64,000 bases of DNA from NCBI GenBank assembly GCA_004557645.1, contig SFGI01000011.1, positions 1 through 64,000 on the forward strand. Direction: 5' to 3'. This document shows, piece by piece, positions 33,966 through 42,053 of the stretch (positions are counted from its first letter, which is position 1; every line of letters begins with the position of its first letter). This DNA is from [Eubacterium] saphenum (GTDB taxonomy: Bacteria; Bacillota; Clostridia; Lachnospirales; Anaerotignaceae). The position numbers and the translations under genes were made by a program. Below the pieces are notes generated by a model, which saw nothing but the letters and a program-made list of their open reading frames with translations, had not been told where the DNA came from and did not search any database.

Positions 33966-34053
33966 TGCATAAATATACATATTAAACTGTATATCCACCC
34001 ATAAATATGCTCAAACGACCCCGGATTTTTTCCATATTTTTCATAAATATACA
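33966..34053 (+). promoter_or_regulatory. Three phased ARG-box-like sites upstream of argG
   Basis: TGCATAAATATACA (33966-33979), CCCATAAATATGCT (33998-34011) and TTCATAAATATACA (34040-34053) share CATAAATAT. The first matches 12 of 14 positions of the ArgR box TGAATWWWWATTCA. Starts are 32 and 42 bases apart, about three and four helical turns. Apart from this, 33679-34183 is an A+T-rich leader with no gene. Confidence 0.6.
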
Positions 34054-34081
34054 CAAAATCCTGCATTTTTATAATTTTATA

Positions 34082-34110
34082 TTGCAATTCTCCGACTGTC
34101 TATGTATAAT
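34082..34110 (+). promoter_or_regulatory. Promoter of argG
   Basis: TTGCAA (34082-34087), 17 bases, TATAAT (34105-34110), 74 bases before the start codon. Confidence 0.8.
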
Positions 34111-34183
34111 CCATTTATAAAATTCATTTGAAACAAACGCCGATGAAAACGGCTTATGTATTTGTTTAAGGAGGAAAATCATC

Positions 34184-35401
34184 ATGGCAAAAGAAAAAAT
34201 CGTATTGGCATATTCCGGCGGTCTGGATACATCCGCAATCATCCCTTGGCTGAAAGAAAACTATGACTGTGAAGTTATCTGCGTATGCGGCAACGTTGGG
34301 CAGGGCAAAGAAACAGAAGGTCTGGAACAGAAAGCCCTGAGCACAGGCGCAAGCAAGCTCTACATTGAAGACCTGACAGAAGAATTCATCACAGATGCCA
34401 TCTACCCCTGCGTAAAGGCAAATGCTGTTTATGAAGGCAAATACCTGCTGGGTACATCCATGGCACGTCCCATCATCGCAAAAAGACTGGTTGAGATCGC
34501 CAAACAGGAAGGCGCAACAGCCATCTGCCACGGCGCAACAGGCAAAGGCAACGACCAGGTTCGTTTTGAACTGACCATCAAAGCACTGGCACCCGAACTG
34601 AAGATCATCGCTCCCTGGAGACTGGATACATGGAAAATGCAGAGCCGTGAAGACGAAATTCAGTATCTGGCAGACCACGGCATCCCCTTTGAAGCCAGCC
34701 ACGACAATTCTTACAGCCGTGACAGAAATATCTGGCACCTGAGCCACGAAGGTCTGGAACTGGAAGACCCCGCAAACGAACCCAATTATGACCATATCCT
34801 GCAGCTGGGCGTAACCCCCGAAGCAGCACCCGATACACCCGAATATGTGACACTGGATTTTGAAAAAGGCATCCCCGTTGCTGTAAACGGCGAAAAACTG
34901 GGCCCTGTGGAACTGCTGACAAAGCTGAACGAAATCGGCGGCAGAAACGGTATCGGTATTGCTGATATCTGCGAAAACCGTGTAGTTGGCATGAAATCCC
35001 GTGGTGTATATGAAACACCCGGCGGTACCATCATGTACTATGCTCACCGTGAACTGGAATACCTGTGCTCCGACAAGAAAACACAGGCATTCAATGAAGT
35101 GGCAAGCAACAAATTTACAGAACTGGTTTACAGCGGCGAATGGTACACACCTCTGCGGGAAGCACTGAGCGCATATTTCGACAAAGTAAACGAAACTGTA
35201 ACAGGTACTGTCAAACTGAAACTGTATAAAGGCAACATCATCCCTGCAGGCTCCACATCTCCTTACAGCCTGTACAATGAATCCATCGCTTCCTTCACCA
35301 CAGGCGATCTGTACAACCATAAGGACGCTGACGGTTTCATCAACCTGTTTGGTCTGTCCATGAAGGTTCGCGCAATGATGATGGAAAATCAGGGCAAATA
35401 A
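34184..35401 (+). CDS. argG: Argininosuccinate synthase
   Basis: Joins citrulline and aspartate with ATP to form argininosuccinate. The 405-residue length is typical. The N-terminal PP-loop IVLAYSGGLDTSAIIPWL (ATP binding), CHGATGKGNDQVRFE and YSRDRNIWHLSHEG are the family signatures. AAGGAGG stands before the ATG. The promoter and ARG-box-like sites suggest repression by ArgR with arginine. argH follows after a 438-base gap filled by repeats, so the two may not share one uninterrupted message. Confidence 0.97.
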   Translation: MAKEKIVLAYSGGLDTSAIIPWLKENYDCEVICVCGNVGQGKETEGLEQKALSTGASKLYIEDLTEEFITDAIYPCVKANAVYEGKYLLGTSMARPIIAKRLVEIAKQEGATAICHGATGKGNDQVRFELTIKALAPELKIIAPWRLDTWKMQSREDEIQYLADHGIPFEASHDNSYSRDRNIWHLSHEGLELEDPANEPNYDHILQLGVTPEAAPDTPEYVTLDFEKGIPVAVNGEKLGPVELLTKLNEIGGRNGIGIADICENRVVGMKSRGVYETPGGTIMYYAHRELEYLCSDKKTQAFNEVASNKFTELVYSGEWYTPLREALSAYFDKVNETVTGTVKLKLYKGNIIPAGSTSPYSLYNESIASFTTGDLYNHKDADGFINLFGLSMKVRAMMMENQGK

Positions 35402-35459
35402 TTGCCCTTTCGAAAAATCTCAGCTGCTTCGCAGCTTCAAGCTTTTTTCGAGTTGGACA

Positions 35460-35640
35460 GATGCCAAACAGATGAGTTCCAGCGGTGACAAGCACCTTGA
35501 AACTCCCTGTTTTCCTCGAGTGGGCAAAGCCCCCTCTGCGGATTCCATTCAGGAAACCAACTCACCGCCCAAGAAGGGGCGGCAGGCATTGCCTGCTTTG
35601 CGAAGCAAAGTGATGACTATTTGTTTCCCGAACCCTTCCG
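35460..35640 (+). repeat. Repeat family S, copy C, interrupted by hairpin modules
   Basis: GAGTT (35475) ... AACTC (35501) stem around GGTG/CACC, CTGCGGATTCCATTC, then the left arm AGGAAAC (35550) and right arm TTTGTTTCCCGAACCCTTCCG. Between the arms lie CGCCC/GGGGCG, GCAGGC-ATT-GCCTGC and CTTTGC-GAA-GCAAAG; the last also occurs in the family M copy at 6401. Inserted exactly at the hairpin loop. Confidence 0.75.
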
Positions 35641-35683
35641 CCGAAAACGGCAAATCCAACAAAACTTTAAACGAAAGACAAAA

Positions 35684-35716
35684 AAATACTCCTATCCTAC
35701 TGTGATGGGAGTATTT
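35684..35716 (+). terminator. Weak terminator-like hairpin between argG and argH
   Basis: AAATACTCC/GGAGTATTT stem with a short T-rich tail (TTTCTCATT). Confidence 0.45.
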
Positions 35717-35726
35717 CTCATTATAG

Positions 35727-35822
35727 CCAACCCACGAGCAGAAGTATTTCTGCTCGCAGTACCCGGGTCAAGGGGGCGGTGCCTTCTTGCAGGAGCGCGA
35801 GGACAGCGTCCTCGTAAAAAAG
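35727..35822. repeat. Family M-like hairpins upstream of argH
   Basis: GAGCAGAA-GTAT-TTCTGCTC, a GGGTCAAGGGGGC block shared with other copies, and GAGGAC-AGC-GTCCTC, ending 18 bases before the argH start. Confidence 0.55.
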
Positions 35823-35839
35823 AAAGGATTGAATTGACT

Positions 35840-37219
35840 ATGGCAAAACTTTGGGGCGGACGCTTCACCCAGTCCACAGATAGCTTCACCGACCACTTCC
35901 ATTCCTCTATCTCCTTCGACAGCCGTATGTATCAGGAAGATATTACAGGCAGCATGGCCCACGCCGCTATGCTGGGCAGACAGGGCATCATCCCCGCTGC
36001 CGATGCGGAACTTATTATCAAAACACTGAAAGAAATTCTGGCAGATATCGAAGCAGGCAAAGTGACCTTCGATGAAAAAGCAGAAGATATCCATATGAAC
36101 GTGGAAACTATCCTCATCAGCCGCATTGGCGATGTGGGCAAACGCCTGCATACGGGCCGCAGCCGCAACGACCAAGTGGCACTGGATATCCGTATGTATA
36201 CCAAAAAAGAGATTACAGAAATCAAGGCTCTGGTGAAAAACCTGATGGTGACATTGAACGACTTCGCCGCAGACCATACGGAAACCATCCTGCCCGGCTA
36301 TACCCACCTGCAGCGGGCACAGCCTGTTACACTGGCCCATCATCTGCTGGCTTATGTGGAAATGTTCAAGCGGGACTATGACCGCCTTTGCGATACCTAT
36401 AAACGCACCGACGTGATGCCCTTGGGCAGCGGCGCACTGGCGACCACCACATATCCTCTGGACCGCTATTCCGTAGCAGCAGAACTGGGCTTTGCCGATA
36501 TCACCATGAACAGCATGGACGGCGTTTCCGACCGTGATTTCTGCATCGAACTGGCTTCTGCCCTGTCTATCCTGATGATGCACCTGAGCCGCTTCTGCGA
36601 AGAGATCATCCTTTGGAGCAGCCATGAATTCCATTTCGTAGAACTGAGCGATGCATATTCCACCGGTTCCAGCATCATGCCCCAGAAAAAGAACCCCGAC
36701 ATGGCAGAGCTGATCCGCGGGAAAACAGGCCGTGTCTATGGTCACCTGATGGGGCTGTTGACCACCATGAAGGGTCTGCCTCTGGCATACAACAAGGATA
36801 TGCAGGAGGATAAGGAAGGTCTGTTCGATGCCATCGATACCGTAAAAATGTGCCTGCCCGTATTCACAAACATGATCGCCACCATGACTGTGAAAAAAGA
36901 CGCGATGCTGAACGCTGCCAAGGGCGGCTTCACCAATGCCACCGATGCAGCGGACTGGCTGGTAAAACAGGGCGTGCCCTTCCGGGATGCCCATGCCATC
37001 ATCGGCAAGCTGGTGCTGTACTGCATCGAGCATAACACCAATCTGGACGACCTGTCTTTGGAAGAATACAAGGCCATCTCCCCCGTATTCGATGAAAGCG
37101 TATATGCTGCCATCAATGTAAATGAATGTGCCCAGGCGAGAAAGGTGGTCGGCGGCCCTGCCAAGGAGGTCACCACCTCCGCCATCGCCAACAACAAGGC
37201 ATTTTTCGAAACACTGTAA
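35840..37219 (+). CDS. argH: Argininosuccinate lyase
   Basis: Splits argininosuccinate into arginine and fumarate; last step of arginine synthesis. The 459-residue protein has the family signature GSSIMPQKKNPDMAE (about 280-294) with the catalytic serine loop, plus LHTGRSRNDQVALD and the T-H-L-Q-R-A-Q-P block. The start MAKLWGGRF is conserved; ATG 35840 follows AAAGGA at 11 bases. The open frame upstream is repeat sequence and is not used. A family M module begins at its stop codon (TAAGACC). Confidence 0.97.
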   Translation: MAKLWGGRFTQSTDSFTDHFHSSISFDSRMYQEDITGSMAHAAMLGRQGIIPAADAELIIKTLKEILADIEAGKVTFDEKAEDIHMNVETILISRIGDVGKRLHTGRSRNDQVALDIRMYTKKEITEIKALVKNLMVTLNDFAADHTETILPGYTHLQRAQPVTLAHHLLAYVEMFKRDYDRLCDTYKRTDVMPLGSGALATTTYPLDRYSVAAELGFADITMNSMDGVSDRDFCIELASALSILMMHLSRFCEEIILWSSHEFHFVELSDAYSTGSSIMPQKKNPDMAELIRGKTGRVYGHLMGLLTTMKGLPLAYNKDMQEDKEGLFDAIDTVKMCLPVFTNMIATMTVKKDAMLNAAKGGFTNATDAADWLVKQGVPFRDAHAIIGKLVLYCIEHNTNLDDLSLEEYKAISPVFDESVYAAINVNECAQARKVVGGPAKEVTTSAIANNKAFFETL

Positions 37220-37300
37220 GACCGTGGGGCGCTGCCCCACTTCCCCGCTGGGACATGATGCCCCAGACCCTCATACGCAAAAGCTTCCGCTTTTGCAGAG
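37217..37300. repeat. Hairpin repeat family M, partial copy at the argH stop
   Basis: TAA-GACC-GTGGGGC-GCT-GCCCCAC, a GGGGCATCATG-like arm, and CAAAAGC-TTCC-GCTTTTG (37278-37296). It is the reverse complement of the stop-abutting end of the minus-strand copies. Confidence 0.65.
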
Positions 37301-37311
37301 TATAAAAAAAC

Positions 37312-37346
37312 AAAGGCTTTCCCAAAAATTCGGGAGAGCCTTTTTG
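37312..37346. terminator. Intrinsic terminator between argH and the Nudix gene
   Basis: AAAGGCTTTCCC-loop-GGGAGAGCCTTTTT, usable on both strands. Confidence 0.85.
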
Positions 37347-37368
37347 TGTTCCCCCCACAAAACGCAGT

Positions 37369-37437
37369 TTTGTGAAAGTATAGGGTGCAGGGAATTATTC
37401 CCTGCCGGGGGTCAAGGGGGCAGAGCCACCTTGCTGT
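37369..37437. repeat. Family M module overlapping the Nudix gene 3' end
   Basis: GCAGGGAAT-TAT-TCCCTGC-type hairpin and AAGGGGGC/GCC-CCTT-type hairpin. The Nudix reading frame ends inside it. Confidence 0.6.
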
Positions 37438-37808
37438 TTTAATTTCTTTAAAATCTCTTCATCCGCCGGACAAAACGCAAACTGGTCGATTTCTTCGGTG
37501 GTGATCCACTGGATATCGTTATGCTCCAATTTCTGGGGTGTACCTTCTGCGATTTTTGCGTGGAACAATGTCAGATGCACCGTCAGATCAGGATACACAT
37601 GCTCCACCTCCATGAACACATCCCCCACGGCAATGGTCACGCCCAATTCTTCCCGACATTCCCGCACCAGGGCTTCTTCCTTCGTTTCCCCCGGCTCCAC
37701 CTTGCCGCCCACAAATTCCCACAAAAGCCCCCTGGCCTTATGGGCAGGTCTCTGGCAGGCCATGAATCTATCTCCATCCCAGATGAGAGCCGCTACTACC
37801 TCCGTCAT
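37395..37808 (-). CDS. Nudix hydrolase (8-oxo-dGTP diphosphatase-like)
   Basis: A 137-residue MutT-type enzyme that removes pyrophosphate from oxidised nucleotides or similar substrates. The Nudix box GKVEPGETKEEALVRECREELG is complete in two pieces (about 35-56) and the start MTEVVAALIWDGDRFMACQRP is MutT-like. The last dozen residues (GGSAPLTPGRE) come from a family M repeat module, and the stop codon lies in a hairpin loop, so the original C-terminus was altered by the repeat. Single gene. Confidence 0.92.
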   Translation of the reverse strand: MTEVVAALIWDGDRFMACQRPAHKARGLLWEFVGGKVEPGETKEEALVRECREELGVTIAVGDVFMEVEHVYPDLTVHLTLFHAKIAEGTPQKLEHNDIQWITTEEIDQFAFCPADEEILKKLKQQGGSAPLTPGRE

Positions 37809-37975
37809 TCCTTTCCGCCTCCTGTTTCAAAATCGTTCCTCTTTGCCTGTTATTATAGAGGGATGGGCAATGAAAATCAACCGCATCCCCCTGCACGACA
37901 GCGCCATGCCGCTGTCATTTATCGTTCTGAATGTCCCCCTTCTTTCATAGGATGGAAGAAGGAAGGGAGGCGGCT

Positions 37976-39022
37976 ATGGTGCAAAAAAAGAACAAAGGAG
38001 CCCTGAATTTGGTGGGTCTGGTGCTTTTTCTGCTGGCACTGCCCCTTTTTTTCCGCATGGGGGGCGGTCAGTTCGCCATGGCAGAAGTCCTGCCGGGACA
38101 AGTCCCTTCGGACAAGTTGTCCCTGGCCTTTCTGCAGCAGGAAGAAAAAGAAGTCGTCACTGCCAATGTCCTTGGCAAAGAAGATATCGAGTTTTCCAAA
38201 TCCTTAGCCATCAGCGCAGGGGGGCGCCCAATGAGTGTCACGGCGGAACAATTGGCAAAGATGCAGGATTTTTCTTATCTCAAAAGCAACTACTATATCG
38301 TCGATTCCCGTACCACCTTTTTTCCTGAGGATATCAATGTAGAACAGGCATTAGGCCTTGACCTGACCATTGAAAAGACTAAAAAAGAGCCCAAAGTCCT
38401 CATTTTCCACACCCATTCCCATGAAGGCTTTTCCGACAGCGATATGTCCAAGGGATTGCAGGAGGGCATCTGGGGCGTGGGCGAACGGCTGAAAGAGATT
38501 TTGGAGGAAGAATACGGCATTGGCATCATCCACGATAACGGGCAATACGACGTGGTGAATGGAAAGGGGCAGATCACAGGGGCATATGAACGGATGGAGC
38601 CTCCCATTCGGGAGATTCTGGCAAAATACCCTTCCATCGAGGTCTGCATCGACCTGCATCGGGACGGTGTGGCGGAAGGGACACGTTTGGTAACAGAAAT
38701 CGACGGAAAGCCCTGCGCCCAGGTGATGTTTTTCAATGGGCTCTGCCGCCTGAACAAGGACGGCACCGTGCAGCCCATCAGTGGTCTGGAAAATCCCTAT
38801 CTGCGGGAAAATCTGGCTTTCAGCCTGCAGATGAAAACCGCCGCAAACCAGAGATACCCTGATTTTTCGCGAAAAATCTATCTCAGTGCCTACCGTTTCA
38901 GCCTGCACATGCTCCCTCGCTCCACCCTCATCGAAGTGGGTGCCCAGACCAATACGAAGGAAGAAGCCCTCAATGCCATGGAGCCTTTGGCGGAAGTCCT
39001 TGCCAGCGTTCTTCTTTCTTGA
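37976..39022 (+). CDS. spoIIP: Stage II sporulation protein P
   Basis: Peptidoglycan amidase/endopeptidase of the forespore engulfment DMP complex, acting with SpoIID and SpoIIM. The 348-residue protein has an N-terminal membrane anchor (LNLVGLVLFLLALPLFF, about 9-26) and a C-terminal SpoIIP domain with the metal motif FHTHSHEGFS (His/Glu ligands), IDLHRDGV and TLIEVGAQTN. ATG 37976 is placed by AGGGAGG; the open frame reaches further up. The stop TGA lies in the first hairpin of a family M module. Confidence 0.94.
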   Translation: MVQKKNKGALNLVGLVLFLLALPLFFRMGGGQFAMAEVLPGQVPSDKLSLAFLQQEEKEVVTANVLGKEDIEFSKSLAISAGGRPMSVTAEQLAKMQDFSYLKSNYYIVDSRTTFFPEDINVEQALGLDLTIEKTKKEPKVLIFHTHSHEGFSDSDMSKGLQEGIWGVGERLKEILEEEYGIGIIHDNGQYDVVNGKGQITGAYERMEPPIREILAKYPSIEVCIDLHRDGVAEGTRLVTEIDGKPCAQVMFFNGLCRLNKDGTVQPISGLENPYLRENLAFSLQMKTAANQRYPDFSRKIYLSAYRFSLHMLPRSTLIEVGAQTNTKEEALNAMEPLAEVLASVLLS

Positions 39023-39112
39023 GGGTTTCACCCTCAAACTCCTACCAAGGGAGTAACTCCCTTGGAACCCTATATTGCAAAAACGGAACCGTTTTTGCAG
39101 GAACAGAAATGG
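39018..39112. repeat. Hairpin repeat family M, partial copy at the spoIIP stop
   Basis: TTGAGGG-TTTCA-CCCTCAA (39019-39037), CCAAGGGAGT-A-ACTCCCTTGG, then GCAAAAACGG-A-ACCGTTTTTGC. Opens with the same block as copy 4 at 45185. The spoIIP stop is inside the first stem. Confidence 0.75.
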
Positions 39113-39158
39113 TATAAATGACATAAATAAATCAAAAATCTTTTGCCATATTAAGAAT

Positions 39159-39569
39159 ATGGTTAAAAAGTTTATGGTATTTGGTGTGCTGGGCTGGTGT
39201 GCGGAAATCCTCTGGACGGGGCTTCACTCCCTTTTGGCAGGGGACGGCGCACTGACGGCAAAAACATATTTATGGATGTTCCCTATTTACGGACTGGCAG
39301 CGTTGGCAGAGCCGCTGTTCCTGGCCCTGCGGAAATATTGTCCCCTGTGGCAGAGGTTAGGCATGTATACCTTCTCCATTTTTCTGGTGGAATTTTTGAC
39401 CGGCTGGCTGCTGCAGGCTGTGACCGGTGCCTGCCCTTGGGATTATGGGGATAGGCTATTTTCCGTCATGGGGTTCATCCGTTTGGATTATGCGCCCCTT
39501 TGGGCAGCATTGGGATATTTTTTCGAAGAGGTGAGCGTGTTTTTAGCAAAGGAAGGAGAGCGGACATAA
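39159..39569 (+). CDS. Putative ABC_trans_CmpB-family membrane protein
   Basis: A 136-residue protein with four hydrophobic helices. The opening MVKKFMVFGVLGWCAEILWTGL and the later GFIRLDYAPLWAALGYFFE resemble PF06541, small membrane proteins annotated as putative ABC transporter type IV. No strong ribosome binding site precedes the ATG, and the true start is uncertain. A short hairpin-rich spacer separates it from the next gene. Function unknown. Confidence 0.7.
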   Translation: MVKKFMVFGVLGWCAEILWTGLHSLLAGDGALTAKTYLWMFPIYGLAALAEPLFLALRKYCPLWQRLGMYTFSIFLVEFLTGWLLQAVTGACPWDYGDRLFSVMGFIRLDYAPLWAALGYFFEEVSVFLAKEGERT

Positions 39570-39770
39570 AGATTTGCAGTTCCCAGCGATTTCGTGTACA
39601 ATGCTATAAAAGCGTTGTCAATGGACGCAAGAAAATAGCGGTTTACAGATATTTTCTTGGGGACATTAGACAACCTAACACATGAGCAGGACGCAGTCCT
39701 GCGAATGAGTATCAGTTGCAAAGCAACGAGCTTTTATGACCGATACCGCATCATTGTAAGGAGAATCGTT
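39570..39770. repeat. Hairpin-rich intergenic segment
   Basis: Three stem-loops: CAAGAAAATA/TATTTTCTTG (39631-39660), GCAGGAC-GCA-GTCCTGC (39687-39703 region) and GTTGC-AAA-GCAAC. A TGCTATAAAA box near 39602 could be a -10 region. No gene. Confidence 0.5.
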
Positions 39771-40421
39771 ATGGAAAAACTGAAACAGAACATCATCTTA
39801 TTCGATCTGGACGGCACATTGACCGACTCCGCAGAGGGTGTCATCCGTTCCTGCCAGTATATGCAGGAAAAAATGGGCATGAAGGTCTGGGAAACAGCCG
39901 ATCTGAAATTCATCGTCGGTCCTCCCCTGATCAAGACTTTTACAGAGGATTTCGCCATGGACCAGGAAACTGCGGAAAAAGCCATCCTCTGCTTCCGGGA
40001 ACGCTATGCCACCATCGGCTTGTTTGAAAACAAGGTTTTCCCCGGCATCGAGGAAATGCTGGAAGCACTGAAAGCCAAAGGAAAGCGCATGGCCGTTGCC
40101 ACTTCCAAAAAGGAAGAGCTGGCTTTCCGTATTCTGGAGCATTTTGGCATTGCCAAATATTTTGAAGTCATCGGCGGGGATAAAAGAGAGGTCGGCCGGG
40201 ATAACAAAGCCAAAGTCATCGACTATGTGCTGGAGACCATGGCGGCCGCAAAGGATGACGTTATCATGGTAGGGGACAGAAAATTTGATATCGAGGGGGC
40301 TCATGCCATTGGCATTCCCTGCATCGCTGTGGAATTTGGCTACGGCGACAGAGCGGAATTTGAAAAATACGGCGCAGACTTCATCGCTGCCACAGCGGAG
40401 GATGTGGCAAATCTGTTCTAA
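39771..40421 (+). CDS. HAD family hydrolase (phosphoglycolate phosphatase-like)
   Basis: A 216-residue haloacid dehalogenase-fold phosphatase. Motif I ILFDLDGTLTDS (nucleophile Asp), motif II AVATSKK, motif III lysine and motif IV VGDRKFDIEGA are all seen, with a helical cap between I and II. It belongs to the Gph/PpaX-like subgroup; the natural substrate is not certain. AAGGAG sits seven bases before the ATG. It is followed 15 bases later by a GT8 gene, probably an operon. Confidence 0.92.
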   Translation: MEKLKQNIILFDLDGTLTDSAEGVIRSCQYMQEKMGMKVWETADLKFIVGPPLIKTFTEDFAMDQETAEKAILCFRERYATIGLFENKVFPGIEEMLEALKAKGKRMAVATSKKEELAFRILEHFGIAKYFEVIGGDKREVGRDNKAKVIDYVLETMAAAKDDVIMVGDRKFDIEGAHAIGIPCIAVEFGYGDRAEFEKYGADFIAATAEDVANLF

Positions 40422-40436
40422 GAAGGTGAAGAAAAG

Positions 40437-41255
40437 TTGAAAAAAATGAATATCCTTGTCACCTGCGACAGCGGCTACGCTAAACAGGCTGCACTGATGC
40501 TCTATTCCCTGCAGAAAAACCATCCCGAAACATTTCTGGATATTTTCGCAGTGGGCGCTTTGCAGGAAGGGGATATGGCCCTGATGGGAAAGGCTTTGGA
40601 TGGGGAAAAAAGCCGCCTGACCCACACGGCCTTCGACGGGGAAATTTTGAAAGATGCACCTACCACAGACCGTTACCCCGTGGAGATGTATTACCGCATC
40701 TTTGCGGCGCAATATCTGCCGAAGGAGATGGAACGGGTGCTGTACTTAGACCCTGACCTGGTGGTCACGGGAGACTTGACTGGGCTGTACGAAATGGAGA
40801 TGGGCGATGCCTTTTTCGCCGCAGCCAGCCATGTGAAGGAAGAAACATTTTTGGAAAAGCTGAACCAAAAACGGCTGGATATGGAGGGCATCTATATCAA
40901 TTCGGGGGTCATGCTGCTGAATCTGGAAGCATTGCGGAGGGAACAGGATATACAGGCAGTAACGGATTACATTGCAGAGCATGAAAAGCTGCTGATCCTG
41001 CCGGATCAGGATGTCATCAGCGGACTGTATCCTGATAAGATCTGCCCCATCGATGCCTATGTCTATAACATGACAGAGCGGATGTTCACGCTGGCTCTGC
41101 TGAAAGGCATGGAGACAGACTGGGTCTGCCGCAATACCGCCATCATTCATTACTGCGGGCGGAACAAGCCTTGGAAACCCCTGTATAAAGGGAAGCTGGA
41201 TGTGTTCTATCTGCTGAATCGGATAGAATGGGAAAAGAAAGTAAAAAAATCATAA
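40437..41255 (+). CDS. Glycosyltransferase family 8 protein
   Basis: A 272-residue retaining glycosyltransferase that moves a hexose from a nucleotide sugar. The N-terminus MNILVTCDSGYAKQAALMLYSL is the GT8 nucleotide fold; DPD in LYLDPDLVVTG is the metal-binding D-x-D motif, and INSGVMLLNLEAL plus HYCGRNKPW are family blocks. TTG 40437 is eight bases after GAAGGTG and is preferred; the ATG at 40446 is too far. A terminator follows directly. Confidence 0.9.
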   Translation: MKKMNILVTCDSGYAKQAALMLYSLQKNHPETFLDIFAVGALQEGDMALMGKALDGEKSRLTHTAFDGEILKDAPTTDRYPVEMYYRIFAAQYLPKEMERVLYLDPDLVVTGDLTGLYEMEMGDAFFAAASHVKEETFLEKLNQKRLDMEGIYINSGVMLLNLEALRREQDIQAVTDYIAEHEKLLILPDQDVISGLYPDKICPIDAYVYNMTERMFTLALLKGMETDWVCRNTAIIHYCGRNKPWKPLYKGKLDVFYLLNRIEWEKKVKKS

Positions 41256-41258
41256 ATG

Positions 41259-41288
41259 AAAAAAGACCCTTTCATGGGTCTTTTTTTT
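41259..41288. terminator. Bidirectional terminator
   Basis: AAAAGACCC-TTTCAT-GGGTCTTTT with long A and T runs, between the GT8 gene (+) and ferredoxin gene (-). Confidence 0.9.
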
Positions 41289-41290
41289 GC

Positions 41291-42040
41291 TTATAGGAAC
41301 AATTCGTTTTCTTTTCTGCCTTCCAAAGCCTTTTTCAGCATGGCCTTTGCCCCTGCCAGCAGCACAGGATTCACACCCCTTGCCTTTTTGGGACAAGCCG
41401 CCACACAAGCCATACAGGTGATACATTTCTCCCCGTCCGTTTCCTTGGGGTTATCCCGGGGAATGGCACCCACGGGGCATTTTGCCGCACAGGTACCGCA
41501 GCCGCCGCAATTTTTATTGGCCTTGGGGGTCATAGGCAGTGCGCCGTATTTTTTATAGGGTCTGTTGCCGGGGAAGGTAATGGTTCCGCCCTGCTCTGCC
41601 TTTTCTTTCAGCTTGGCAGACCAGCCTTTCAGCTGTTCCCCATCGGCTGCATCGGGGCGTCCTGCCGCAAATTCCCGCATAATGGAGTGTTCTGCCACCA
41701 TAGCCGCCCCCGCCACAGGCAGGAAGCCGCAGGCTTTCAAAGTATCTTCCAGCTCCACCAGGGTATCCTCATAGGCACGGTTGCCATAAACTGCCGCAAG
41801 GATGGCTTTCGCACCGCCGCCCTGCATCCGGCTCAGTCGTTCCGTGGCAGTGGCAGGCACACGGCCGCCGAAGGAAGGCACCGCCACCAGACAGATATCC
41901 TCCCCTGTAAATGCATATTTAGAGAAATCATCCTCTCTGCTGCAAAGGTCGATCTCCGTTTTTTCGTTCCATGCCGCAGAAAGCAGCTCTGCGGATTTTT
42001 TCGTTCCCCCCGTGGGGCTGAATGTGATTTCGTAAAACAT
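41291..42040 (-). CDS. EFR1-type flavodoxin-ferredoxin protein
   Basis: A 249-residue electron-transfer protein: flavodoxin-like N-terminal domain (ITFSPTGGTKKSAELL, phosphate-binding loop of FMN) and a C-terminal 2[4Fe-4S] ferredoxin with CGGCGTCAAKCPVGAIP and CITCMACVAACPKKARGV. This layout is the EFR1 family. AGGGGG stands before the ATG. It follows the MoxR ATPase gene by 13 bases and is last in the LRR-VWA-ATPase cluster, so it may be part of that unit, although it could simply be co-transcribed. Confidence 0.9.
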   Translation of the reverse strand: MFYEITFSPTGGTKKSAELLSAAWNEKTEIDLCSREDDFSKYAFTGEDICLVAVPSFGGRVPATATERLSRMQGGGAKAILAAVYGNRAYEDTLVELEDTLKACGFLPVAGAAMVAEHSIMREFAAGRPDAADGEQLKGWSAKLKEKAEQGGTITFPGNRPYKKYGALPMTPKANKNCGGCGTCAAKCPVGAIPRDNPKETDGEKCITCMACVAACPKKARGVNPVLLAGAKAMLKKALEGRKENELFL

Positions 42041-42053
42041 ACCGATTCCCCCT

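Noticed and set aside
39075..39158. Longer N-terminus for the small membrane protein at 39159
   Set aside because: The upstream in-frame codons lie in a family M hairpin and would put a Cys/Arg-rich stretch before the first helix without a ribosome binding site.
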